64,000 nucleotides of DNA from Mercurialis annua. Its lineage: Eukaryota; Streptophyta; Magnoliopsida; Malpighiales; Euphorbiaceae. The notes under the pieces are model-generated. The model was not told the DNA's origin, ran no database searches, and was given only the letters and a program-made list of their open reading frames with translations. Shown in pieces: positions 47,352 to 59,048 of the stretch (positions are counted from its first letter, which is position 1; every line of letters starts with the position of its first letter). The stretch is taken from the NCBI RefSeq assembly GCF_937616625.2, contig NC_065571.1, positions 4,156,501-4,220,500 on the forward strand, given 5' to 3'. The position numbers and the translations under genes were made by a program.

Positions 47352-50300
47352 TTAACCAGTTTTTCCTAGATTAGAACAAGCTTTTGGTTCTGCTGTTCTT
47401 GGACTAAACGGTCCTCTTCCTCCTTGCCGAGGACTCAGCTCTCCTCGCAGCTCACTAACTCGGGGGCTAATCACCTTATCTGAGAAACTATTACTGTTCT
47501 TTAGTTCTTTTGATGGTGTGCTCGTACCACTTGAGCGTATGCTTTTTATCTCTCCCCTGCTTCGTGTCATCATTCCCTCTAAAATTTCTCCATCATCTGC
47601 AAATGAGGCTGATCTACTCATCACTCTTTCCTGCTATCAAACAATACCAACTAAGTGAAATGAGCTTATATTATGCAATGTAACAAGCTTGAACTTTATG
47701 GTGCTCGATATTGAAGTTTATATAGATATATTTGATGAGAATTGAGTTTGGTTAGGGATTTAATTGTGCTAATGTTTCTCGAGCAGTGCCTAAATGAGCA
47801 TACATATAAGCTGGCTTCAAGTCTCGATGATTACATGAAATGGTGACAATTAGAATTGACTTCATGCATGCTTGAATGCAAGCATGTATACTAGTAAAAA
47901 AAGAAAACTTACAGATGGTAGATTGAATGATAAAGCTGGAGCTTCTTCATATTCTGCAGCATCCAGATCCTGAAGATGAGCTCCTTTGAAAAACTTAGGC
48001 AAAATGTATTGTCTTACAGGTACCAAAAGCATGATCATTAAAGGGAAAAGAACCCCAGCAATTGGAATCCATGTAATCCCAAAACAGACTAGCAGGTAAG
48101 CTGTTTGAAAAACTGTAAATATTGCAATTGTCTTGAAAGGCACTGTTTCCACAAAACTGGCATGGTATTCCTCCAGCACTCTGAAAAAGTGAAACATGAT
48201 CACTGAATTAGTATCAGCACACCCGTTACAAGGTAAGAGAAAGACGATAAAAGAAACCAGTGGGCTACTTGTATCTTCTGCTTGGAGCGGTGAATAGCAA
48301 CAAGATCCGCTCCCAGAATTGGTTTCCAGGTAAACTCTCAATGGCCATGAAAGCAAAATAACCCCAGAGAACTGAGGTTGGTATCCTTTTTATCAAAGGC
48401 ATGGCCGCAACGCATCCTCCTACGAATATAGACTGAAGCAAGTTACTAAGACGCTGTTCTTTGACTTCAACAGGTAATAAATCATCAATTTCCTTGTCAA
48501 CATCAAACATTGTCTCATCAACCGGGGCATCAGCATTGCCCACGCTTGCCATCTGAATTGTTGACTCCCTTAATTCCTTCAATCCCTGCTCATTCAGCAA
48601 GTCTAAACAAGGTTACTCAGTCATTAGCTTCATATTAATAAAACTAAGGAGAAAATTACTGAAGAATTCAGTGCAGAAACAAAAAAGATCGAGAGCTGTA
48701 ATCCTAGACACAAATAGACAGGCATAAAACAATCTTTAAACCTATCATTGTAGACACACCATTGGCTTCTTGTCCTAAGTGACTGGCTCAGTCAATTTTA
48801 TCAACCAAACAGTGCCCTTCTTATATTGCAGCCTAACTAAGAGAACAAATTAGAAGTCAATATACCAGAGCAGAAGGTTCTTGATAGATCAATGGAGATT
48901 GCATCTGTTGATAGGCTTCTTGCATGCTCTCATACACTTCTACCAAGCTTGAATTCTTACTCATACATTTGCGTGCTGCTGCCACAAGGCGATTACGAAG
49001 CAGCTGCACCACGAGTCAAAATTGATGTAAAATAACTAATACGTATGGGGAAATCCATATATCCTTACATTTGACTAGACATGCTTCAATTTTCCTTTTA
49101 GATAAAATTCCATTGTGAACACAAAGTTTCAATGTCAACAAACAGAGAAGTTGAGAAGTGGAACTCAACACGGGTTTTTTTTTTTATTATTAAAGAGTAC
49201 AAATGCCCTGAGTTGATTTGCATACTTGGTGCTTTAGTGTAGCCAGGCTTTTGGTATGCATGGGAGACTGTGGAATAACACCATTTGAGGGAGGGATCCC
49301 AAGAAGACCGCACATTATAACCTGCCATACCATTGGGAAATTATAGAAATTTAACAATACCATATTTTTCTTTTTTTACAGATAAAAGGAGAGGTGTGAA
49401 ATAATGGACTTTTGTTTACCATGAATCCTAAAAGTAGTAAATCGTAATGGAATGAAGGTGGTTTTCTCAAGTTAAATTCTTTCTGCTGAGCAAGCTGAGA
49501 TGCCACACTATGGTCAAAATAATAGAGCACTGCAGTCATTGTTGCTGGAATGAAAGCTCCAATTATATAAATAACCGGAACATTTAGCATATCCTGTCAA
49601 TTTTAGCGCATAAGCCATTAATACAATATCATTATCCGAGACAGGATAGTTGAAATTATGGAAGGGGACAAATAATCTTTTAATCGTGAACCGTACCTTC
49701 ATCACAGTCCAGTTCTTATAGGCACCTGTTGACCATGGATTTGGACTGAAAAGACGCCTTGGGATTCCTTCTGGAGTACTACCTGATGTAATATAGGATA
49801 CAGCAGTCCAAACCAACACCATCAAAGGCACACCATAATCTGCTATGAAGCCTCGAAGTGACCCTATGAGAAAGTAATAACAACAATAAATACAAATGTA
49901 AGGAATGATTTTTAGTCTTTGGCTACTTGAGATGTAGAAATATTGTGCAACAAAAAGTTTTACACAAGTTTTATACACTGACCTGAACCATAGCGCCACG
50001 ACCTTGCTTTTCTGCTTCTTAAAGCAGTCAACAGAAGGCCAAATGAGAGAACCAATGCAAACATCCCATTTGCAAATCTCCAAGAGGGTTTAAACTGAAT
50101 CAACTTGGGATTTTCTCTTTCGGGTATGTGAAATTCATTAACAAGTCCCTAGTCAAACCATATTAGCAAAAACTCCTTTCATTAGCGAGTTTGACATAAG
50201 AATGAAAAGAAAGGAACCAGGCTCGTTTTCTTACTTTGATAGCTTCCTGCATGAAAAGCATGGCGATCAAAAGCCCGAACAACTCGCCCGTGAGACGTGT

Positions 50301-51075
50301 AAACCTATTGATGATGGAGCATGCTCCTAAGATAGCAAGTAGAAACAACAAGAGAGCTGTCCACAAACATACCCTGCTCATCCACATAGCCATTAAAGCG
50401 AAACATAAATTTTAATTTGTGAATAAAGGTAAGATCTTGAGGCTAAAACTGATAATAAAATGAGATTTCATAGCAGAAATTATCCATTTTTACCATCCAG
50501 TCCATGCCAGGAAGAGCTTTGATCCCAAATCAGGTCTACTTTTAGCAAAGTTGAACATAAATGTGTACATAATCACAGTTGGTTCTGCAACTCCAAGGAT
50601 CAGCAAAGGCTGACCTCCTATAATAGAGTGCACAATACCACACAATGCAGTGGAAGCCAAAGTCTGAACAGCCGTGAGAACACCATCTGTCAAGCAAATA
50701 CAGACAAATGAATATCATTAGCAATCTTCCACATATTTAGAAGGCTCTCAATAAAGAACTAAGAGTGTAAATAACCTGTTTCTCTGTCCAATTGTTCTCC
50801 AAATGAAATAACTGGAATTGCTGATGCAAAAAATATGTACATAGTGGGTGCCAAGATCCTAAAATGTTCACAGAAATAGTACCATCACTTAGAAAAACTA
50901 CAGCTTGACTCAAACTGAAAAATGTAGTGCACAGATCCTATGATATGATGATATAAAATATTAAAATGTACCTGAAGCCTGCCTCTAAACCACCAGTCCA
51001 ATCTTGCTTGTAACATGCCAATCTCTGTTTAACATCATTCTTGATTCCACGAAACGGTACAAAACTCTCTTCCAT
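47352..51075 (-). CDS. BOR1: BOR-family borate exporter, SLC4-like (about 707 aa)
   Basis: Plasma-membrane exporter that loads borate into xylem or out of cells. Exons from the 5' end: 51075-50972, 50858-50776, 50686-50494, 50373-50235, 50148-49983, 49863-49697, 49593-49420, 49321-49226, 49003-48866, 48585-48269, 48180-47913 and 47630-47352; the total of 2124 nt is open to the stop. The N-terminus [16 protein letters not shown] matches the BOR family, followed by about a dozen hydrophobic segments ([37 protein letters not shown]). A long soluble loop ([20 protein letters not shown] to [12 protein letters not shown]) precedes the last membrane segments. [20 protein letters not shown] lies where BOR1 has its ubiquitination and sorting signals. 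The Ser/Arg-rich tail is longer than I recall for BOR4 types. The last acceptor is a NAGNAG site (47630 or 47633), changing one Gln. BOR1 versus other members is not settled. Confidence 0.9.
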
Positions 51076-52538
51076 GATTTCTTGCGCAATTAGCACAAGA
51101 AATCACCTTCTGGTATGCTTCAATTATGATATCAAATCACAGGGTTTTCACCAAACAAAGTCCATTTCTTTATCCAAAAATAAATCTGAAAACAGTAGAC
51201 TAAGGCCTCTTGCTAAGGATAAATGCAAGAATCACAAGTTAAAAGCATTTAAAAAGATATTTCAAAATTTAAATAACTGTAAAGACTGTTTTTTTCTTTT
51301 GAACTTTGAAATCAGTACTGAAAAGAGTAGAGAAAGAAATGGATTTTACTGAGAAAAAGCTCCAAAAGAGGACTGAAAGAGTAGATTTGAAGTTGATTGT
51401 GGGCCAAAAAGAAAAAAAATTTGCCAATGCTCATAAAAAGCTGCTTAAAATAAAGAAAACCCAGAAAGCTAAAAATCTAGAGAGACAAGAAAGTGTAACA
51501 GATTACTCAAACTAGATGCAATGTAGAATCTTTAACTGTGCTTAACACAAAGAACTTAAAATGCAAAAAACAGCAATTATCCTTTTGTCCTTTTTCAAGA
51601 ACTGACAAAAAAAATGGGTGTTTTTGAATTTATGTGTCTGTGTCTCTGTGAATATATGTTTGTAAGAGAGAGTGCCAGTCCATGACAAGCTGGCTTGTAA
51701 AGAAACAGACAAGCAGCTTCACTTCACTAATCTCTACAGTTTTTCTCAGCAAATTACTCCTTGATCTTTGCATTTGAAGAAATAGTTTATTTGTCCTTAA
51801 TAAAATGAATATTTAATCTTTGCATATCATTATTGGAGAGTGTTGCATTTACATTTAAACCTTGTTTGGTACGAGCAGTATACTTCTTTTAAGGCATGTC
51901 TTGTAAAGAAAAAACAACCACATCTCATTATTTTATATATTTCCAGACTTGGATTCTTTGATGCATCCATGTGGGATTAACAAAATAACTTACATAGAAT
52001 GTATTGTTATGATTTTAAAATTATCCTGTAAATCCATCACTTTAACATTAATCAAATGATTAAATCTTTCAATTCGTTGATCTAAAATCTATAAATTTTA
52101 CCAAATTTATAGATTTTTTTAAAAAATCAATCTAAACGGTAACTAATGGTATTTTCGGAAAGCTAAGGTCAAATCACAAGCATAATCCTTTACTAGAGTA
52201 AAAGAAAGAACTCGAGAGATCGGTTCTTCAATCGAGTACACTAGGTTTCATTCTTTTGCGGCCTCTAGTGATGAAGTTACCTACAACTGATAACTGATTT
52301 TCGGTTCATTCAGAATTTCAGATTAGCACAACCTTTGCTACATATATTACACAATCTCTTCCATGAAAACAAGACAAGAGAGCCTAATAACATTTATACA
52401 GCACTAAGCACAAATTATAATTAGGCCATTTTAAAGAGCTACCTACAAAATCCTCACCTACGTTCTAATAACAAGCACATATGCTAGCATAGAACTTGAT
52501 TAACCATTTTTAAATGACGGTTTTGATTACCACGTTGT
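51076..52538. other. BOR promoter/5' leader and DRM3 3' region
   Basis: BOR reads leftwards from 51075, so this side holds its leader and promoter. Small upstream ORFs lie on the minus strand, for example ATG GAC TTT GTT TGG TGA (51153-51136). DRM3 ends at 52539. No other gene is supported; A/G-rich ORFs near 51306-51515 look like compositional noise. Confidence 0.5.
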
Positions 52539-55500
52539 TTAGACTAGATTCCTTACTAGTTGCAGAACACGAACAAATTCACAATACTTAATCATGTCAA
52601 AGCCCGATGGTGCGTCACCCACCTGTTCAATTTCAGGATTGTCTGAAGAGCTCGTACATGGGCTCTCACAGATGATCAAATCAAAACCCCCAAATTTCTC
52701 AGCCAATCTATCAATTCTGCTAGTTGTTAGCTTCTTAATGTCTTCAAACTGCTCCAACTCTCCTGTTTGTCCGCTATTACGCCACCACGTTCTCAGCATC
52801 TTTCGCTTTGTTTCAGAAGTTTCCACTGAGACAACACCCTTCATATGAATCCCGAGGCGGTGTAAGGCAATTTCTGCCCCACCAATTCCACTAAAAAGTG
52901 ACAGTACTGTTATTCCTTCGGCGAACATAGACTTCAATACAGAGAGATGATAAGCCAGAGTGTCAATTTGGAAGCTATATCTGAGTGTATGAAGCCTTTT
53001 TTTTAAACTACCCTCGCCAGTCTCAGTGTGATTTAATGGGTAACCCAGAATGAGTTCCAAATGCTCCGGCTCTATGGGGCGCATTTTGTGCAAACCAACC
53101 CATATGAGATTTAGTTTATGGCAATATTGGAGAATGTCTCTCTTTTGTTGATCAGAAATCAATCCCCGAGACTCTGTTAGCATGGTCCCAAGCCTATCAC
53201 AAAGTTGAGATACGGCATTAGTTTCAAAATTGATATAACTTAACTGTTTCCTAGTATCCCATGGTGGCCACCATTTCTTTGTTTGTGGCATTGCATGTTC
53301 TATGGACATTGGTGGTCTCGGAAGGATGTGAAACCTATTTTCGATTGGAAGATTGTGCACATAGCCTTCTTTCCTACTCAATGCAGAGAAGAACCGGGTA
53401 TCTACAAATTCCGGCTCAACACCGTACAAAAACTGAGATATTTTTCCCCAAGTGTTCAAAGATATGGTAGCAACACTTCCATATAAAAAATATGGAGGTT
53501 TTGCTACCATGTGGCTAAGACTCTTGCGTGGTTTAAACGTTGGTTCTCTTGGAATTCCAAATCTATCGGTTTCTGTGTCAGGTTTTTCTTCCATCCAAGG
53601 TGGTTCAACAGAGAAGCTCAAGTCAGCAGTATATACCGGTTTTGGCTCTTCTCCATAATTTTCCTCAAAACCAAAATGTCCTTTCTCGGTATTAGAATAG
53701 CCTCCACTATACTCTTGTTTTGGCCTTTTTCCTCTGTGAATTTCCTCCCGGTTTTCACTACCATATGAGTGACGACTTTGGTCATTTCCAATCTCCCTCG
53801 TATCATGCGAAGAATTCATTCTGAAATGTTTTGAGGAAGACTGCACAATAGTAAAAAAAACTTCAGTGCAAGTAAATAATTACTGATTATTATTATTATT
53901 TTCCGCAGAGAAACACACATGCACACTCTTAACTTCAAAACAGAATTCCAAAAAAGCACGAGGCCGCATTATTATTAGGTTGCAAGGAAATAAACAGCCT
54001 GAATGGCTGGCAGGAGTGCTTTTGACTTTGTTTTTCTTTTTTACACATAGAGGGCCAAGAGAACCATGTTCTCAGCATCAATATGTGTTCTTGAACTGAG
54101 AAGATAGTGGAAAAGAGACGCTAGCAAGTACCTTAACTTTGATAACATACTTCTCACCAACTTGTTCTGCACAAATTGAATTAGCTAACTCTACAACTGG
54201 AACTTCTGAACCTGAACAACGGAAAATGACTTATCAAGCCTTTGCAATAGTCTAAACTATGAGGAAATTGTTGATAAACCACAAAAATTTGAAGAGAGGA
54301 GAGAGAAACAAAAGCAGAGAACGAACATGCCTTCCAATAATATTATGCAGGACAGGAAATGTAAATAACCATAGCATTGGGATACCCACCACTCTCCATA
54401 CAGACTATCAAAATTTATATCTTGGAAATATCTCACAGAATCTTTTACTGAACAAAGTTATGACAATAAAACTCACCAAACCTCTCAATTGCTAATGAAA
54501 TTTCACTCTCTGAGAAACCCATTTCAAGCAATTTAAGGGTTGTTTGCATGGTCCCATACAGAATTTCATTGCTAATATCCTGGAGATGAAAAGGCCAATA
54601 AAAAGTTAGATGATGCATATTCAATACGATAGACATAAGTAAAAGGAAAACTGCTCCTACAAATGCCATAGAAATTTGACCATCAAACTTGGCAACTATT
54701 AAAGAACACAAGGAACACAATGGACAAGCTGATTGTAAATGTTAGCAGCCAACATCACAAAAGCCTTTGGTGTTCTATCATCATTATATTTATAATAGCT
54801 ACTTTTTCCCTTGACACCCTAAAATTCCAACGAAGTTCAATACAGACCTCATTTTTTTCTGCACCATGTTCAAGCACTTCATCTGTTTCCACGTCAAAAT
54901 TTGCAGCTGCTTGGGCAGCAGTAATGAAGTCCACTATTTCGTCAACTGGAGCATCCACACCTGCATGTAACAGCATAAGGTCAATAGAAGTTTTGGATTT
55001 AGAAAAATTGAATTTGTTAAGCACAAAATTTACTGGAAACACTTGAGTGCTGAAAACTAAGGACACAGGACTGGATGGGCAGCAAGATATACGGAATTAA
55101 TCGAACCAGAAACGTAGGTATTATCAGAGCATATATGCCAGTGACAGAGTTTGTCCTTTCTTCAGTTTCACAGCAGTGAGCACGCCTAATTTCAAGGCTC
55201 GACAATGGATCTTAATTCATCATTAGAAACCTATACAGTTGCTTCCAAACATTTAATACAAATACTGTTAATTTACTTGAGTATATGAACTAAATCCTTT
55301 TCCTAGACAATGAGAAAGCTAGAATGCTTATTGTTTGAACTTTGAAGCAAATTTAAGGTATCGCCATAAAGTGAAATGCTATCCCAGAAGCGTTCTTTGA
55401 TCATAATAACAGCTCACCAAGTACAAAATCTGCCAAAACATACCAAGCGTTGCCAATGCAAAATCAACTTCCTCTGCAGAGAAATTCATCTGAAGTAGTG

Positions 55501-57118
55501 ATACCCTTTTGCCATCGTCAAATTCAAATACATCTGGCTCCTACACAAGATTGAAGATTAAGTGAAACCAAATGCAATACAAAATAATCTACTAAAGCCT
55601 AAACCATAAAATGTAATCACAATGAACCATGACCATCCAGCTGAAATGTTTACCAAATTAATGTTGCATATCAGCATACAGTTGACAGAAATGAAATTAA
55701 ATATTAATATGAATAAAAAACATAAAACCATGTAAACCTGTGAAATGCTGACCTATAAAGAAAAAGACCATCAAACAAAAGAGGAATTGTTATGAGGTCA
55801 TATTTCAATTTCTAAGTTAAATTGTTTTATCCATTCTATGTGATTCCTGACACTCTAAAATTTATGTAACTATCAGAAATTCTGTGCAAAAGTGCAATGA
55901 CCAATCGGGAAAAAGAATTCCAATTCATAGATGCAGTGCATGTAATGAGGTCATGAAAGCCAAAGGCAGCTATGAAGGAAGATGAATCATATTAGAAAAA
56001 CTTTCATCAGGGTAACATTCAGATAGATCCTAAGCAGAAGAAGCATGACTTTGTATAAAAACTATAAGATTACGACTAGTTACCTCTTTTGTTTGAACAA
56101 ATGTGGAATATTCAGGAGGCTTGCTCGAATCCTTGTTATTAAACAAGGTATCCAAAGAATCTGATGACCGAGAGTTTTGGCGAGCCTAATTCATTCAGTT
56201 CAGTTTGATATTAGTCAAAGCAAGAAAAGAAAATTGATTTTAATGAATAACATATCAATGAAGAAGCAAACATAATTGTTATCCCTTATTAAATACAGGT
56301 TTCAAAATCTTCATGCTGCAAGCAGGCAATATGCTGTGGATTGCCCAAAAAACCCGAACATACAATTAAAAAAGAAAGAACAAGATGATGGTACAAAGAT
56401 TAGCAACTATATAATACTTACAGAGCATTCAATGAGAACCTCCAATAACAAATCAACATTTTCGTCACCTACATAAAAGAGAAGAATGCCCACTAATCAA
56501 GATTGCTTAAAGAAAAAAAAAACATTAATCTTACTATGAAAAATTGTTCAAGGAATTAGTAGACAAGTAATAACAATTTCTAAAGCTATTCTTCCTCCTG
56601 AAATGCAATTGTGTAAATGATGTCGAAGAGGCTAAACCTCAGTTCCACAATCATGGACTTGTTATTTCAAATTGATAGGTAAATGCTGCATCATCTATCT
56701 GGTGGTACTTTAAAGATGCTTAATATATAAAGAGAAGAACGCGAAAATACATTGCATACCATTTTCTTCAATGACTTTATCAACAAGAGACGGTAGGAAT
56801 CCCATCTCCGTCAAGTAAGATCTCACATTTATTGCAGATGAACTAGCAGCAGCATTCTCCTGGAACAGTTCAATAAATAAACAGATAACAATAAATTGTT
56901 AACCATGATATTGATATCCATTTTATAAAAGAGAAAACAAAAATCCTATAAAATTAAAAGCTGAGTTTGAAAGCATCATAGCATACCCTTAGTTGTGTAG
57001 GGTAGATGATATCATCAGAAGGCAAATTGAAGTCAAAACCCTCAGGTTTTGGGATTATGGTTTCAAGACTAAATTCAACATGATTTGATGAACTCCCACC
57101 ATTGTCATACTTTCCCAT
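52539..57118 (-). CDS. DRM3: DRM3-type domains-rearranged DNA methyltransferase homologue (691 aa)
   Basis: DRM3 assists DRM2 and RNA polymerase V in RNA-directed DNA methylation but is itself catalytically defective. Exons from the 5' end: 57118-56987, 56859-56760, 56468-56422, 56185-56084, 55540-55444, 54960-54848, 54579-54477, 54211-54132 and 53840-52539; the total of 2076 nt is open to TAA. Three UBA domains come first (VRSYLTEMGFLPSLVDKVIE; LLQMNFSAEEVDFALATLG; TLKLLEMGFSESEISLAIER). The permuted methyltransferase follows: KPPYFLYGSVATIS (motif VI region, where DRM2 has ENV), HNLPIENRF, WWPPWDTR, then GITVLSLFSGIGGAEIALHR (motif I, SAM binding), VVSVETSE and GGFDLIICESPCTSSS (motif IV). 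The loss of ENV marks it as DRM3, although the SPC cysteine is kept. A 5'-UTR intron probably precedes the ATG. Confidence 0.92.
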
Positions 57119-59048
57119 CTTATCCTGCATGCAATCAACCCTAGAATGTCAGTGTGAGCACAGCCGACCCAAGAAGAGCGTGGACAATTGCCCAACTTAT
57201 AATTTTGAATCATTTTAAAAAAAAAAAAATTAGAACTAAATAGTATAGTTTTAACACTTTAAAATTTATAATATGTCCACTTTAAAATTTATATTTTGTC
57301 AATACTTTCAGTACAATTTTACCCACCTTATAAGAAAAAATCTGAGTCCGCCACTTACGTGAATGAAGAGAAATTAACAAATAGATTCAGTGATTCGTTA
57401 ACTCAACAGCATTGAATTATAAAATTGATGGATACCTGAGACTTAGATGATCATGCAAGAATTATTTCCGGAGAAGTAAATTGTACTCCATAACACAACA
57501 CGAGATACAATTAATATTTATATGGGGAGCAGAGTGCAGACAGAGGAAATTAATACTTGTTTTTATGCAATTGCATTAGATTGGCCATGGCCGTTTGTAT
57601 TCGAGGGAGAGTGACGATGAACTGGAAAGACATTTTTGGCCTTTGTTCTTATATGGGCTGGGCTGTGGATAGCCCGAGATCATTCTTTGTGAAGCCTAGC
57701 CAATTGCAAGATATGGCTCCCAGCCAAATTGGCTCGGCTCAGTAAAATGAATTATATTATACTAATATTAATACAAAAATGAATTATTTATTAAAATTAT
57801 TTATTAAAATTATTTATGAATAATTGAATTTAAAATAAAATTCAATTAAAGATAAAGAAAATGATCTAAGAGTCCTGTTTATTTATTTTTCCGTTTTTTA
57901 TTTATCTAATCCCTGAACTTCCATTTGATCTTATTTTATTTTTAAACTTTGATATTTAATTTTATATGGTTTTTGCATTTTGATTTTTTGATTTTTCAGG
58001 TTCTCAAACAGATGTCAGTCCATTCCGTGGTCTCACATAATAATTTTATTGCTTCTACATACATGGAAATAAATTTTATTGCTTTTTATTAACTCACGGA
58101 GCGTGGTACAACAAAATAGTCAGACATCTATTTCGAGGATTTGAGAAAGCGGAAAATTAAAATTTAGAGAATCAATAAGACGAAATAAAAGATAAAAGGC
58201 CAGATAAACAAAAAACGTAAAATTAAGGATCATATAAAACCAATGGAAGTTTGAGTAGATAAAATAAAAAATATAAATTAATCTAAAATTATAATATTAA
58301 TTATATTTTTTTAGATGTACAGTATGATAATAAGAAAATAAACAATTCTATTGAAATTTGGAACATAAGGAATACTTCTTTTCATATCCACCATTACTAG
58401 GATTGAAATTCCCTCAAGTTCAATTTACACCATTCATTATAAAATAAACGATGTAAATTAATTTAATTAAAATTGTACTTTTTTTATCTACACCGTTCAA
58501 TTTGTGATGAACAATATAGATCGTGAACATGACCCTCTCAAGTTCATTATTTCAAAATGAACTTGACGAAATCTCAATCCGTTTGAGATTGATCATTGCT
58601 TAAAGACACTTACAATTAATCATTGCTTAAATACAATTTTAATCAAATTAATTTGCACTATTTATTTTATAATAAATGGTATAAATCATTCACCATCTCA
58701 AACTACACTGTTTTGACTAAGAGGAGCAAAAACCTAAATCTCACCTTGCTATTCAATTCCAAACGTCTTCCTCTTCTCTGTGAAACACTTTTCTTTTCTG
58801 CAACAATCATTCCATTTCCTTTTATCTTTTCTAAATAGCCATACTTGTACAGATAGTCAACAACGATAATTTGACCGATTATGCAATTTTAGACTACTTT
58901 TCTCTATAGGTGGGACTCAAAGTTTCATAATCAAAGGCAAACGCACTAAAACGTGGGCATAACATAATTTAAATAATGCTCAAGGAGAGTTGAATGTGCT
59001 CTTCATCTCTGTGTATACACCTTAAAAAGAATAAACAAATCATCTTCC
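57119..59048. other. DRM3 5' UTR/promoter and importin 3' region
   Basis: A leader exon likely starts around 57436 (donor TCTCAG|GTATCC on the minus strand). Beyond about 57750 the sequence is AT-rich with no supported gene. The 62-codon frame at 57557-57745 has no family resemblance. Confidence 0.5.

Noticed and set aside
47881..48000. Stop codon after LPS in the BOR gene as a truncation
   Set aside because: A donor (CCATCT|GTAAG) follows immediately and the next exon continues the frame into the Ser-rich tail.
51041..51515. Open frames on the plus strand upstream of BOR
   Set aside because: A/G-rich composition opposite a CT-rich leader explains them; no splice support or known domain.
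52539..57118. DRM2 (active de novo methyltransferase) for the DRM gene
   Set aside because: The ENV motif is GSV and the loop after SPC differs from DRM2; the neighbour order also matches DRM3.
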